64,000 nucleotides of DNA, from contig NZ_OX366334.1 in NCBI RefSeq assembly GCF_947250645.1, forward strand, positions 496,001 to 560,000, written 5' to 3'. The notes beneath the pieces were generated by a model. It searched no databases. It worked only from the letters and a program-made list of their open reading frames with translations, and was not told the DNA's origin. The DNA comes from Wolbachia endosymbiont (group B) of Eucosma cana. GTDB taxonomy: Bacteria > Pseudomonadota > Alphaproteobacteria > Rickettsiales > Anaplasmataceae. The translations under genes were made by a program, and so were the position numbers. Within the stretch, counting starts at the first letter, position 1. Each line of letters opens with the position of its first letter. Shown here piece by piece: positions 28,256 to 37,867 of the stretch.

Positions 28256-29512
28256 ATGAAGCTATTCGTTCAACTGGTGTTATTTATTTCGTTATTTATT
28301 CCTTATTCCACAAAAGCTGTTTTATATGTTGATATAAAAAAAAGCAATATTGGTAATATTGATCTTGTTGTATCTAAATGTGCATGCAAGACAGAAGTGG
28401 AAAGTGAGCTAAGTGAAAGCATCACAAAAGTAATTGAAACAAATCTATCTAATTGTGGCTTATTTAATGTGAAACGTGATGCGAAAGTTGAGTCTTGGAA
28501 AAGCGATACTGTAGTCACAGTAAGTTTAAGTGAAGTATCAAACAGAAATTTAGAGCTATCTTTTCGTTTATCTGACAGCTTTACAAACAGAGAATTGCTT
28601 ACTCAGTCGGTTGTTTTTCTAGCAAAAGACTGGAGGAAAATTAGTCATCTTGTTTCAGATCTGATACATGATAGATTGATTGGTGAGAAAGGGCATTTCA
28701 ATACAAAAATTACATATATCGCTGAAGAAAAAGATAGCAATTACAAATCCGTCCGTAAAATTGCTGTGATGAATCAAGATGGAAGTAATATAAAGTACTT
28801 AACAAATGGTGAGAAATTTGTGTCAACACCAAGATTTTCACCAAATGGAAAGGGTATTGTTTATATCTCATACACAAATGGTAAAAGTTATATAATATTA
28901 AAAAATTTAAAAGATAACACTGAATCAATAATCAGCGCATTTGAAGGAGTTATTTCTGCACCAAGATTTTCTCCTGATGGTAAATCTCTTTTTATTTCCC
29001 ACTCATTGAGTGGTGAAACAAATATATTATCTCTAGACTTAAACAGTAAACGAACAAAAAAAATTACTAAAGGTTCAGCTATAAGTACTTCTCCCTCTTT
29101 GTCTCCAGATCAAAAGTACATGGTTTTTAGTTCTGATATAAGTGGAAGTCAGCAACTATATATCATAGATTTCACTAAAAAAAGCAAAAAACCCAAGAGA
29201 ATTAGTTTTGGAAATGGAAGATATGCTACACCTGTTTGGTCGCCAAAAGGAGATCTGATAGCTTTTACAAAAATTCAGTCAGGAAAATTTTACATAGGAG
29301 TTATGAAGCCAGATGGCAAAGAAGAGCGCTTGCTTTCAGAGGGACATAAAATTGAATCTCCGGCATGGCTACCAAATGGCAGAGAAATTATCTTCACTAA
29401 CGCAGAATCACCAAGCAACTCTAAATTATATTTAGTAGATTTAGTAAAGAAAAATCAAAAAATGGTTTTTACTCCAACGAATGCTTCTTTACCAGATTGG
29501 TCTTATTTTTGA
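28256..29512 (+). CDS. tolB: Tol-Pal system beta-propeller protein TolB
   Basis: Periplasmic part of the Tol-Pal envelope system. The chosen ATG gives a clear signal peptide, MKLFVQLVLFISLFIPYSTKA, with cleavage after KA. The frame is open further upstream, with other start codons (for example ATG at 28229), but these would bury the signal peptide. An N-terminal domain follows (to about 150), then a six-bladed propeller with repeated RFSPNGK, RFSPDGK and SLSPDQK blades. Length 418 is normal. No other tol gene is adjacent. Confidence 0.94.
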   Translation: MKLFVQLVLFISLFIPYSTKAVLYVDIKKSNIGNIDLVVSKCACKTEVESELSESITKVIETNLSNCGLFNVKRDAKVESWKSDTVVTVSLSEVSNRNLELSFRLSDSFTNRELLTQSVVFLAKDWRKISHLVSDLIHDRLIGEKGHFNTKITYIAEEKDSNYKSVRKIAVMNQDGSNIKYLTNGEKFVSTPRFSPNGKGIVYISYTNGKSYIILKNLKDNTESIISAFEGVISAPRFSPDGKSLFISHSLSGETNILSLDLNSKRTKKITKGSAISTSPSLSPDQKYMVFSSDISGSQQLYIIDFTKKSKKPKRISFGNGRYATPVWSPKGDLIAFTKIQSGKFYIGVMKPDGKEERLLSEGHKIESPAWLPNGREIIFTNAESPSNSKLYLVDLVKKNQKMVFTPTNASLPDWSYF

Positions 29513-29550
29513 AAGTAGATCTATAAAATCGTTATAAATCTTGCTTTATC

Positions 29551-29904
29551 TTAATCGTTTATAACCTTCGGTACTACGAAATACCCATGCTCCGATTTTG
29601 TATTGGATAATATTTCTTCTTTAATGTTTTGAGAATTTATAATATCATCGCGTACATGAATATCCTTATCTATAGTTCCATAACGCATAGGAGAAACACC
29701 TTCAGTATTAACTTTCAACAAAGTATCATGTATCCAATCCAGCATTGTCAGTTCTTTTGAGTAGTATTGAATCTCATCATCGGATAACTTAATCCTCACA
29801 AGCTGTGCAGTTTTAAGCATTTCTTCTTTAGTAATTGTTATTTTTCTCTTATTTGCAAATTCTATTAACGAAGTGATAACATCTTCTGTTGATCTAGCTG
29901 GCAC
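29551..29904 (-). CDS. gatC: Aspartyl/glutamyl-tRNA amidotransferase subunit C
   Basis: Small subunit of the GatCAB complex that makes Gln-tRNA and Asn-tRNA by transamidation. The family core is MLKTAQLVRIKLSDDEIQYYSKEL near residue 28, and the end DIINSQNIKEEILSNTKSEHGYFVVPKVI is typical of GatC (VPKVI). GTG 29904 is chosen because GGAGGT sits four bases before it; this adds about 27 residues before the usual GatC start. It overlaps the end of prs by 11 bases. Confidence 0.85.
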   Translation of the reverse strand: MPARSTEDVITSLIEFANKRKITITKEEMLKTAQLVRIKLSDDEIQYYSKELTMLDWIHDTLLKVNTEGVSPMRYGTIDKDIHVRDDIINSQNIKEEILSNTKSEHGYFVVPKVIND

Positions 29905-30814
29905 TTTTACCTCCTTGCATAAAGCAAATTAAAATATTTGCAATTGAAACAACCTCTATCTTATCATTTTTTTCAAATTTGTGAAATACGGTGTCCGTAA
30001 TTACTAATTTATCCAGAGAAGAGGAAGAGATTTTCTCAACTGCATTTCCTGAAAGTATTCCATGTGTAATGCATGAAACTACAGACTTTGCTCCTCGGTT
30101 TTTTAAAGCAAGAGCTGCATTACATAATGTTCCGCCAGAGTCAACTATATCATCAACAATGACGCAATTTTTGTTTGCAACTTCTCCGATTACATTCATT
30201 ACCTCAGATGTACCTGCTTTTTCTCTATATTTATCTACTACAACAATATCATTATCTAACTTGTATTTTTCCTCTAAAATCTTTGCAAAAGCACGAGCTC
30301 TGCCAATTGCTCCAACATCAGGCGCAACTATTGCCAAGTTTTCCTTGTATATAGAGTTAACAAATACTTCAAAACAGCTTAGATTAGTAACTGGTATATC
30401 AAAAAAACCTTCAATTTGACTTGAATGCAAATCAATAGCAGCAACACTGTTTGCACCAGCTGTTTGAATAAGATTTGCAGTTAATTTAGCACTTAAAGCA
30501 GATTGCATATTATTGTTTTTAATAACCCTATCCTGCCTACTGTATCCGTAATAAGGAATAATAGCCGTTATTCTCTTGGCTCCTGACCTCTTTGCTGCAT
30601 CAATTGTAAGCAGAAGCTCCATAAGGTTATCATTTACAGGGGAAGAAAGAGATTGTACTATATATACTTCTTGATTACGTAGATCATTTGCTACTTCTAC
30701 ATTTACCTCACCATCGGCAAATCTTGATACCTGAGTAGGTAATAGCTGAGCATTTAGCCCACTTGCTATTGAATCTCCTAATTGTTTACTAGTGCTACCT
30801 ATTATTACCTTCAT
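29894..30814 (-). CDS. prs: Ribose-phosphate pyrophosphokinase
   Basis: Makes PRPP from ribose 5-phosphate and ATP for nucleotide synthesis. ATG 30814 gives 306 residues; the TTG three codons before is less likely. Conserved parts are FADGEVNVEV, YGYSRQDR, the Mg site DLHSSQIEGFFDIPV, the catalytic loop VVDKYREKAGTSE, and the PRPP loop VIVDDIVDSGGT. It overlaps gatC downstream. Confidence 0.96.
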   Translation of the reverse strand: MKVIIGSTSKQLGDSIASGLNAQLLPTQVSRFADGEVNVEVANDLRNQEVYIVQSLSSPVNDNLMELLLTIDAAKRSGAKRITAIIPYYGYSRQDRVIKNNNMQSALSAKLTANLIQTAGANSVAAIDLHSSQIEGFFDIPVTNLSCFEVFVNSIYKENLAIVAPDVGAIGRARAFAKILEEKYKLDNDIVVVDKYREKAGTSEVMNVIGEVANKNCVIVDDIVDSGGTLCNAALALKNRGAKSVVSCITHGILSGNAVEKISSSSLDKLVITDTVFHKFEKNDKIEVVSIANILICFMQGGKSAS

Positions 30815-30962
30815 ATATATCAATTAAGTTTTGAAAATTATACAGAAACCATAGAATGATTAAAACTTTATTCTTGCCGCCAAGTGGATCATAGAAACGG
30901 AAAAGTTACTCGAAACATTTCACCGATGTTCCTTATCATAATAACGGCACTTGCTGAGTGCA

Positions 30963-32927
30963 TTAAGTAATTTTATGCGCAGTGGAATGATAAAAAGCGT
31001 TTTCACAAACACATTTTACTACATAATCAGCGCTAATATTAAAATGCTTATAAAGAGCTTCATAAGGTGCTGATTCTCCAAAATTTTTCATGCCAATAAA
31101 TATACCGTTTGAACCTATATATTTATGCCAACCCACTTCACTTCCAGCTTCAATTGCAACTTTAATACTATCATTATTTAATATTACCCCTTTATATTCA
31201 TCACTTTGCTCGTCAAAAAGCCTCCAACACGGCATAGAAATGACCCTTGTACCTACACCTTTTTCCTGTAATTTTTCTCTTGCCTCAACTGCAATTTCAA
31301 CTTCAGATCCGGTAGCAAATATCGTCACTTCTAGCTTCCCTGAATATTCGCATAGTATATATGCACCAAATTTTGATAGGTTGACCAATTGGTCAGTATA
31401 AGAGTGCATGTAATTAATATTTTGCCTTGAAAGCGCAAATAGTGCAGGTGACTCTTTTTTTTCAAGTGCAATGCTAATGCACTCCAAAGTTTCAATTGCA
31501 TCTGCTGGCCTAAAAACATACAGATTTGGTATAGCTCTCAGAGAAGCTAAATGCTCTATTGGCTGGTGAGTTGGACCATCTTCTCCTACTCCAATTGAGT
31601 CATGAGTCATTACATAGATAACCTGCTGTTTCATCAAGGCTGAAAGACGTATAGCAGGGCGGCAGTAGTCGGAAAATACTAAAAAAGTTCCACCATAAGG
31701 AATAATCCCACCATGAAGAGCCATACCATTCATACAAGCTGCCATAGCGTGCTCTCTCACTCCATAGTGTACATAAGAGCCACTATAATTATTACTATCT
31801 ATTGCCTGCATGTGCTTATATTTAGTACAATTTGAACCGGTAAGATCAGCAGAGCCACCAATTAGTTCTGGCATAGACTTATTTAATAGTTCCATTACTC
31901 TGCCGAAAGAAGATCGAGTAGCTTCGTTTGGCATTAGCTTACATATTTGTTTCTTCAGATCAGCCAAATCACTCTCGATATTATTCGGCAAACGTTTCTC
32001 AAGTCTTCTTTGTAGTTCTTTATTGATCAAGGATGTATAGTTTTGCTTTGCCCTCTTAACTGTTTCCATCCAAACGTTTTTCACATCTTCTGGTACATAA
32101 AATGGTTCATAGTTCCAATTCAATTTTTCTCTCATCTGTTTTACATCTTCCTCTGTAAAGGCACCACTATGAGCAGAAGATGTGCCAGCACGGCTCGAAA
32201 ATTTTCCGATAATAGTTTTGCAACAGATTAGTGTAGGTTTATCAGACTTTTGCGCCTGCTCTATTGCAAGGGATATAGCATCAAAGTCATGCCCATCAAT
32301 TTTGTCAACATTCCATCCATACGCTGAAAAACGCTTTTCTATATCATCAGAGCAAGAGAGGCTAGTAGAGCCGTCTATAGAGATGTCATTGTCGTCAAAA
32401 AGTGCTATCAGCTTATTTAATTTAAGATGCCCAGCAAGAGACGCTGCTTCATGGCTTATACCTTCCATAAGACAGCCATCTCCTAGCATTACGTAAGTGT
32501 AGTGGCTGATTTCAAACTGCTTTGCAAGAATCGATTCAGCAAGTGCCATGCCAACAGCAGTGGCAAATCCCTGACCAAGTGGGCCTGTTGTTGCTTCTAT
32601 ACCAGAAGTCAAGCCAAATTCTGGGTGACCTGGAGTTTTTGATGTAAGTTGCCTGAAGTTTTTTAGTTCATCTATACCAATGTAGCCTGTCAGATATAAT
32701 ATAGAGTATTGCAGCATCGAACCGTGACCATTTGATAGGACGAAACGATCTCTACTGATCCATTTAGAATCATCAGGGTTATGGTTTAGATATTTAGCAA
32801 ATAATACAGTGGCAACATCTGCCATGCCAAGTGGCATACCTGGATGTCCAGAATTTGCTTTTTGTACTGCATCAATTGATAAAAAGCGGACAGCATTTGC
32901 CATGGATTTTAGTAGTAGATGATTCAT
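30963..32927 (-). CDS. tkt: Transketolase
   Basis: Transfers two-carbon units in the non-oxidative pentose phosphate pathway. The 654-residue length is normal. The thiamine diphosphate motif is LGDGCLMEGISHEAASLAGHLKLNKLIALFDDN. Other landmarks are SGHPGMPLGMADVATVLF, TGPLGQGFATAVGMA, the pyrimidine domain VREHAMAACMNGMALHGG, and DSIGVGEDGPTHQPIEHLASLRA. The last domain ends EAPYEALYKHFNI. Transcribed alone on the minus strand. Confidence 0.97.
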   Translation of the reverse strand: MNHLLLKSMANAVRFLSIDAVQKANSGHPGMPLGMADVATVLFAKYLNHNPDDSKWISRDRFVLSNGHGSMLQYSILYLTGYIGIDELKNFRQLTSKTPGHPEFGLTSGIEATTGPLGQGFATAVGMALAESILAKQFEISHYTYVMLGDGCLMEGISHEAASLAGHLKLNKLIALFDDNDISIDGSTSLSCSDDIEKRFSAYGWNVDKIDGHDFDAISLAIEQAQKSDKPTLICCKTIIGKFSSRAGTSSAHSGAFTEEDVKQMREKLNWNYEPFYVPEDVKNVWMETVKRAKQNYTSLINKELQRRLEKRLPNNIESDLADLKKQICKLMPNEATRSSFGRVMELLNKSMPELIGGSADLTGSNCTKYKHMQAIDSNNYSGSYVHYGVREHAMAACMNGMALHGGIIPYGGTFLVFSDYCRPAIRLSALMKQQVIYVMTHDSIGVGEDGPTHQPIEHLASLRAIPNLYVFRPADAIETLECISIALEKKESPALFALSRQNINYMHSYTDQLVNLSKFGAYILCEYSGKLEVTIFATGSEVEIAVEAREKLQEKGVGTRVISMPCWRLFDEQSDEYKGVILNNDSIKVAIEAGSEVGWHKYIGSNGIFIGMKNFGESAPYEALYKHFNISADYVVKCVCENAFYHSTAHKIT

Positions 32928-32983
32928 GTATTAATAGGAAAACTTAAAAGTGAAGTATACTATATCATAGTGGCAAAAACAAG

Positions 32984-33012
32984 TTGACACTTAATGTTAA
33001 AATCATTAATAA
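32984..33012 (+). promoter_or_regulatory. Probable sigma70 promoter of rpsD
   Basis: TTGACA at 32984-32989, 17 bases, then TAATAA at 33007-33012. It is placed 29 bases before the rpsD start codon and reads away from tkt. Confidence 0.55.
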
Positions 33013-33040
33013 TTTATAGTTAGATTGTGAGAATTTTTGT

Positions 33041-33655
33041 ATGACAACTGTTATCAATAGAAAGTATAGAATCAGTCGCAGGCTTGGTGTAAACTTATGG
33101 GGTAGAGCAAAAGATTCGGTCAATAAAAGAAAATACCCTCCAGGTCAGCATGGTATTCTTGGATTTAAGAAGTTATCTGACTTTGGTAAGCAGTTTGCTG
33201 CACATAAGAAATTTAAGTTCTACTATGCAATTTCAAGTAAGCAGCTTAGACGTACATTTTTAGATGCTTACAAAAGAAAGGGTTATACGGCTGATAATTT
33301 TATTGGTGCCTTGGAATCAAGGTTAAGTTCTGTTCTATATCACTCTGGTTTTGTGCCAACAATTTACTCGGCAAAACAGCTTATATCTCATAAACATGTT
33401 ACAGTTAATGATAAGGTGGTTAACATATCAAGTTATAGAGTGAAGCCTGGTGATATAGTAAAAATAAGGGAAAGAGCAGCAAAAATTCCTATATTAATAG
33501 AGGCTGAACAAAAACAAGAACGTAAGGCTCCAGATTATTTAGAGGCAGATAGCAAAGCACTTTCAGTGAAGTATTTGAGAGCACCTCAATATTCCGAAGT
33601 CCCATATTCAGCAGACATGGAAGTCAATTTAGTAGTAGAATTTTACTCTAGATAA
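33041..33655 (+). CDS. rpsD: Small-subunit ribosomal protein S4 (uS4)
   Basis: Binds 16S rRNA early in 30S assembly. The 204 residues include the N-terminal region [22 protein letters not shown], and the S4 RNA-binding domain [46 protein letters not shown]. The zinc-binding cysteines seen in some S4 proteins are absent. The tRNA-Leu gene starts five bases after the stop, probably on the same transcript. Confidence 0.97.
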   Translation: MTTVINRKYRISRRLGVNLWGRAKDSVNKRKYPPGQHGILGFKKLSDFGKQFAAHKKFKFYYAISSKQLRRTFLDAYKRKGYTADNFIGALESRLSSVLYHSGFVPTIYSAKQLISHKHVTVNDKVVNISSYRVKPGDIVKIRERAAKIPILIEAEQKQERKAPDYLEADSKALSVKYLRAPQYSEVPYSADMEVNLVVEFYSR

Positions 33656-33660
33656 ATAAG

Positions 33661-33747
33661 GCCCGTGTGGCGGAATCGGTAGACGCAGCGGACTTAAAAT
33701 CCGTGGGTTTTGCGACCTTGGGAGTTCAAGTCTCCCCATGGGCACCA
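33661..33747 (+). tRNA. tRNA-Leu (anticodon TAA)
   Basis: Acceptor stem GCCCGTG pairs with CATGGGC. The anticodon stem GGACT/AATCC-type arm carries loop CTTAAAA with anticodon TAA. A long variable arm is present (GTGGGTTTTGCGACC), as for a class II tRNA. T loop GTTCAAG. CCA is encoded at 33745-33747. Confidence 0.95.
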
Positions 33748-33767
33748 GTTTAATTTATCGAAAAAGT

Positions 33768-33962
33768 ATGAAATGGCTTGATATAGAAGATATTGCAGAA
33801 GCTCTAGAAGAGAAGTTTCCCAGTAAGGATATAATTAGTATTAGATTCACTGAACTTAAGAAAAAGATCTTGGGTTTGAAGGAGTTTGATGATGATGAAA
33901 AGTATTGTAATGAAAAAATATTAGAGGCCATTCAAGCAGCTTGGATTGCAGAAAGATCTTAA
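33768..33962 (+). CDS. iscX: IscX-like iron-sulfur cluster assembly protein
   Basis: 64 residues. The sequence MKWLDIEDIAEALEEKFPSKD...SIRFTELKKKILGLKEFDDDEKYCNEKILEAIQAAWIAE follows E. coli IscX closely (KW-D, RFT, FDDD, NEKILEAI). IscX binds IscS and iron and modulates cluster assembly. ATG 33768 is chosen by family length; the frame is open back into the tRNA, which is not meaningful. It lies about 20 kb from the iscU-hscA cluster. Confidence 0.9.
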   Translation: MKWLDIEDIAEALEEKFPSKDIISIRFTELKKKILGLKEFDDDEKYCNEKILEAIQAAWIAERS

Positions 33963-34229
33963 AAAACAGATAGCTATAAGAAAATTACTGCATACAGTAA
34001 AAAGATAATCTTCTTGGAAATACTATACTTTACTCGAATTTTAATTAGCTTCATAATAATTTAACAAATTAAAATTAAAAATGATTACAAGGTAGGAAAC
34101 ACAAAATTCTGGCAAATGCTAGATATACAAATACTGCTTTTTATGTGTGAGGCCGAGGATTATGAAAACAATAAGTTAGTTTTTTGTATAAGAAAGTTGT
34201 AATATAATTTAATTTTAAGCACTGGAAAG

Positions 34230-34553
34230 ATGTTTAAATATAGCGGGCCAAAGAAATTAAAATCTATAATAGAAAACTATGCATTAAAATGCATGAAAAA
34301 TAAGATCAGCAAAAATGAAATACGTCTTATTTTAAACTGGAAAAGTATAGTTGGAGAGGAATTAGCAGAATGTACAAAACCACAAAAGATCTCATACGCA
34401 CAAAACGTAAATTCTGGTGTTCTGCATCTGTTAGTAACAAATGGCAGTAAAGCATTAGAAATGCAGCATATGGTTTCTCTTGTAATAGAAAAAATTACAG
34501 TGTTTTTTGGCTATAAAGCAGTATACGGTATAAAAATCAAGCAAGGGAGTTGA
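34230..34553 (+). CDS. DUF721/DciA-like protein
   Basis: 107 residues with the DUF721 pattern: a helical start, LNWKSIVGEELAECTKPQKISY, then a beta-rich LHLLVTNGSKALEMQHM and a final helix EKITVFFGYKAVYGIKI. In other bacteria the DciA group loads or assists the replicative helicase DnaB. The role here is inferred from the family only. Confidence 0.75.
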   Translation: MFKYSGPKKLKSIIENYALKCMKNKISKNEIRLILNWKSIVGEELAECTKPQKISYAQNVNSGVLHLLVTNGSKALEMQHMVSLVIEKITVFFGYKAVYGIKIKQGS

Positions 34554-34607
34554 CTATTTAACTATATAAGGTTAACCTAGTTACATAGGATAAATTGGTA
34601 TATTGAA

Positions 34608-34922
34608 GTGAGTAGAATTTGTGAATTAACAAATAGAAAAAAGTCTTTTGGTAATAAGGTATCGCACTCAAATCGTAAAACAAAGCGTACCTTTCTCTTA
34701 AATTTACATAAGGTTACATTAACGAGTAATATATTAGAAAAAAAGTTTAGCTTTCGTATAGCGACAAGAACTTTAAGAACTATAGATTACAAAGGTGATC
34801 TTGATGCTTTCTTGCTCAACACAAAAACAATTAAACTAAGTAAAGAAGCGCAAAAGATAAAAAGAAGATTAAAGAAAGTTTTAGCAAAACAAGAGGTAGA
34901 GCTAGCTGTTTCAGATGCATAG
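34608..34922 (+). CDS. rpmB: Large-subunit ribosomal protein L28 (bL28)
   Basis: 104 residues with [29 protein letters not shown], the L28 signature, and a C-terminal part with [12 protein letters not shown] and Lys-rich tail. The start is GTG 34608; TATTGAAG lies just upstream. The last eight bases overlap the lipA start. Confidence 0.94.
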   Translation: MSRICELTNRKKSFGNKVSHSNRKTKRTFLLNLHKVTLTSNILEKKFSFRIATRTLRTIDYKGDLDAFLLNTKTIKLSKEAQKIKRRLKKVLAKQEVELAVSDA

Positions 34923-35778
34923 TAAGCCTACATGGCTCAGAGCAAAAGCTCCAGCTGGTAAAGTATTCAATGAAACCTTAAACACTGTTAAGCTACATAA
35001 CTTACATACAGTATGCGAAGAAGCTGCGTGTCCAAATATTGGTGAATGTTGGAATAAACGTCATGCTACTGTGATGATTCTCGGTTCTGTTTGTACTCGT
35101 GCTTGTGCGTTTTGCAACGTTGCAACTGGCATTCCTGATAAGCTCGATCCTCATGAACCAGAAAATTTAGCAAAAGCAATAAAAAAGTTAAATTTAAAGC
35201 ACGTTGTCATTACCTCTGTTGACCGTGACGATTTACCAGATGGTGGTGCAAATCAGTTTATAAGGTGTATAGAAGAAATTAGAAAGATAACTTCGGAAAC
35301 AACAATAGAGATCCTCACTCCTGATTTTTTAAATAAGAAAGGAGCGTTTGAAGCAATAGCTATTGCATCACCTGATGTTTATAACCACAACATCGAAACA
35401 GTACCAAGGCTGTATGCAAAAATAAGACCAAGAGCTCGTTATTTTCATTCACTATATTTGCTAAAGATGGTGAAACAGATTAATTCTAAACTTTTCACGA
35501 AGTCAGGGCTTATGGTTGGTCTTGGAGAAACAAAAGAAGAAATCTTTCAGGTTATGGATGATTTACGTAGCGCCGAAGTTGATTTCATTACAATTGGTCA
35601 ATATCTGCAACCAACTCCAAAGCATGCAAAAATTGATAGATATGTTACTCCAGAAGAGTTTGAGCATTATAAATATATTGCTTATTCTAAAGGCTTCTTG
35701 GTAGTTGCATCAAGTCCATTAACCCGTTCATCATATCACGCTGAAGAAGATTTTAACAGGCTCAAGGCTTGTAGTTAA
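34915..35778 (+). CDS. lipA: Lipoyl synthase
   Basis: Radical-SAM enzyme that inserts sulfur into octanoyl groups of pyruvate and 2-oxoglutarate dehydrogenases. The 287 residues have both Fe-S motifs: [12 protein letters not shown] (auxiliary cluster) and CTRACAFC (radical SAM). Other family text includes [18 protein letters not shown] and VETVPRLY-like [15 protein letters not shown]. The C-terminal [15 protein letters not shown] carries the conserved RSSYHA. The ATG overlaps the end of rpmB. Confidence 0.97.
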   Translation: MHSKPTWLRAKAPAGKVFNETLNTVKLHNLHTVCEEAACPNIGECWNKRHATVMILGSVCTRACAFCNVATGIPDKLDPHEPENLAKAIKKLNLKHVVITSVDRDDLPDGGANQFIRCIEEIRKITSETTIEILTPDFLNKKGAFEAIAIASPDVYNHNIETVPRLYAKIRPRARYFHSLYLLKMVKQINSKLFTKSGLMVGLGETKEEIFQVMDDLRSAEVDFITIGQYLQPTPKHAKIDRYVTPEEFEHYKYIAYSKGFLVVASSPLTRSSYHAEEDFNRLKACS

Positions 35779-35857
35779 TATCTTAATTTTTTCAGAGTAC
35801 AGTTTAATATAGTAATTAATATCTTGACTTTATTTAGAATATAATTTAATATAGGTA
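35775..35857. repeat. Tandem imperfect 41-bp repeat before the 154-residue protein gene
   Basis: Two adjacent copies begin TTAATATCTT and end TTTAATATAG. Only the second has TTGACT (35824-35829) with a TAATAT 17 bases later, so it may act as the promoter of the gene at 35877. Confidence 0.5.
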
Positions 35858-35876
35858 TTTATGAAGCGAAAAAGTT

Positions 35877-36341
35877 ATGGGTGGTTCTAACGAAAAAGTT
35901 GACTACACTGAGTTATCAAAATCTTCTATTTCTGACAAAATAAAGCCAAAAAAAAAGGTCGAATTTTGTCAGCAAGTCCAAGTTAAAGAAATTCCACTTG
36001 AAGGAAAAAAAGGAGCATGTAAACGATACAAAGAAAAGAAAGAGAAACAAAAACATGAGCTCAATAAAAAACCACAATTATGGGAAAGAGGTGCAGCAAT
36101 TATTGTTCCACCAGTAATTGGGCTTCTAGGAGGTTTAATAACTTTAACACTCATAACAGAAGAAATAAGTTCACCATTTTTAATTGCAGCTTTAGCTGCT
36201 ATAGCAATTACAGCAGCAATATATGAACTTGAGTATTTACTTAAACCTGAATTGCTAGAAAAGCCTGGTAAAACTTTAAAGGATTTAGTAACAGATTCTT
36301 TTGTAAAGGAAGAAAAAAACTCAAGAACTGTATCACAATAA
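35877..36341 (+). CDS. Small membrane protein of unknown function
   Basis: 154 residues. The first half is Lys/Glu-rich and cytosolic in character (KPKKKVEFCQQVQVKE, KKEKQKHELNKK). Two hydrophobic helices follow close together (about 80-100 and 103-120: IIVPPVIGLLGGLITLTL and PFLIAALAAIAITAAIY), forming a hairpin with a short soluble tail. I do not recognise the family. Confidence 0.65.
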   Translation: MGGSNEKVDYTELSKSSISDKIKPKKKVEFCQQVQVKEIPLEGKKGACKRYKEKKEKQKHELNKKPQLWERGAAIIVPPVIGLLGGLITLTLITEEISSPFLIAALAAIAITAAIYELEYLLKPELLEKPGKTLKDLVTDSFVKEEKNSRTVSQ

Positions 36342-36509
36342 ATCAGAAAAGCTTAGTGAGTTGCTCTAGGCTTGACTTTTTACTTAGCTGATCACAAAAA
36401 GTATGAATTTTACAGCACCTAAACCAGCTGTTTAAGATCTTATATAAGCAATTGACAGCTACTGAGATGCCAGTTAAAATATTTACATAGTATATTAACA
36501 GAGGGTAAG

Positions 36510-37787
36510 GTGGGTTTTAGTGGATATGTACATGATAAAGCTTTAACAATATCAGATGTAAGTGCTAAAATTGATATAAGAGAGCTAGCAAACTTTCTAC
36601 AGAGTAAAAAAGGCATTAACGAGCTTAATTTAATAAATGTAGAGATTGATAGTAAAGATGTAAAAGAGTTAAGTAAACTTACACATCTTACTTCGCTCAC
36701 TCTAAGGAACAATAAACTCGGTTTTGAAGGTGCAGGATATATAGGTCAAGGCAATCTAAAAAACCTTACTTTACTTGAAATAAGTAATAACAATATTGGA
36801 GACAGAGGTTTTGCATTTTTGATTGGCAGCAAACGTCTCCCAAATCTTACTTTATTAAATGTAGAAAACAACAACATTGTTGGAGTGTGGCGCCACCACT
36901 ATGGAGGAGATATAGCACTCAAAAATCTCACCTCACTTTATGTAGAAGGTAACGGTAAAAAATTCTTAAATGATAAAGAAGTTATCCTTGATAGTATAAA
37001 AAAAAGCTCAATAACCGAAGCGCCTGGACACTCTAGAGTAAAAGATGGTGAAGGTGCTACAAAAAAATTAGTAGCTAAAAGAAAAAAAAAGATACAAGCT
37101 ACCAATAGTCAGTCAGATCCTAGTAGTATGTTAAGCGTCAAACAAGATGGGCTGCGTGAAATAGTACTTGACACTGAAACTACAGGTCTTGATGTCAATA
37201 GCCATCGAATTATCGAAATAGGGTGTGTAGAACTAATTAATCATATTCCAACAGGCAAAGTATTCCATCGATACATCAACCCAGAAAGGAGCATAGACAA
37301 AGGTGCATTTAAAGTTCACGGTATCAGCGAAGAATTTCTAAAGGATAAGCCATTATTTTCAGAGATTGCATCTGAATTTCTTAATTTTATATCTAGCGAT
37401 ACTTTGGTAATTCACAATGCTGGATTTGACATTAAATTTTTGAACATGGAACTTGGTAAACTGAATGCCAAATTAATCTCTTCAGACAGAGTGTTAGATA
37501 CATTACCGCTTGCAAGAAAGAAATTTGGACCACCGGCTTCTTTAAGTGCATTGTGTGAGCGTTTTGGTATATCACTAGAGAGTAGGGAGCTGCATGGAGC
37601 GCTAATTGACGCTGAGTTGCTAGCAAAAGTATATGTTGAGCGATTACAAACTCCTTTGGATCGATGTCAGCATGCAGTACGTAACTTATCTCTTAGAGGA
37701 CACTTGCCAAGTAATGAAGAAGTTAGTGAGCAGTTAGATGAGATTAACGTATCTGTTCATGAGGGAGTAGTAGATAGAAGATTGTAA
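36510..37787 (+). CDS. dnaQ: Leucine-rich repeat domain fused to DNA polymerase III epsilon (DnaQ)
   Basis: One uninterrupted frame of 425 codons. Residues 1-150 have leucine-rich repeats (LTHLTSLTLRNNKLGFEGA, KNLTLLEISNNNIGDRG, LPNLTLLNVENNNI). A Lys-rich linker follows (about 165-205). Residues 215-390 are the DEDD proofreading exonuclease of DNA polymerase III: VLDTETTGLDV, VIHNAGFDIKFLN and LHGALIDAELLAKVY. Start GTG 36510 follows GAGGGTAAG. An internal ATG at 37128 would give a normal 219-residue DnaQ, so two products are possible. I know of no reason for DnaQ to carry LRRs; a gene fusion by deletion is the simplest view. Confidence 0.85.
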   Translation: MGFSGYVHDKALTISDVSAKIDIRELANFLQSKKGINELNLINVEIDSKDVKELSKLTHLTSLTLRNNKLGFEGAGYIGQGNLKNLTLLEISNNNIGDRGFAFLIGSKRLPNLTLLNVENNNIVGVWRHHYGGDIALKNLTSLYVEGNGKKFLNDKEVILDSIKKSSITEAPGHSRVKDGEGATKKLVAKRKKKIQATNSQSDPSSMLSVKQDGLREIVLDTETTGLDVNSHRIIEIGCVELINHIPTGKVFHRYINPERSIDKGAFKVHGISEEFLKDKPLFSEIASEFLNFISSDTLVIHNAGFDIKFLNMELGKLNAKLISSDRVLDTLPLARKKFGPPASLSALCERFGISLESRELHGALIDAELLAKVYVERLQTPLDRCQHAVRNLSLRGHLPSNEEVSEQLDEINVSVHEGVVDRRL

Positions 37788-37867
37788 AAACGCCTTTTGC
37801 TTTCAGTAGCGAAATTATTCTCTCAATGAATGTGTTTTCTAGCTTTAAAAATGCGAATCTCAATATC

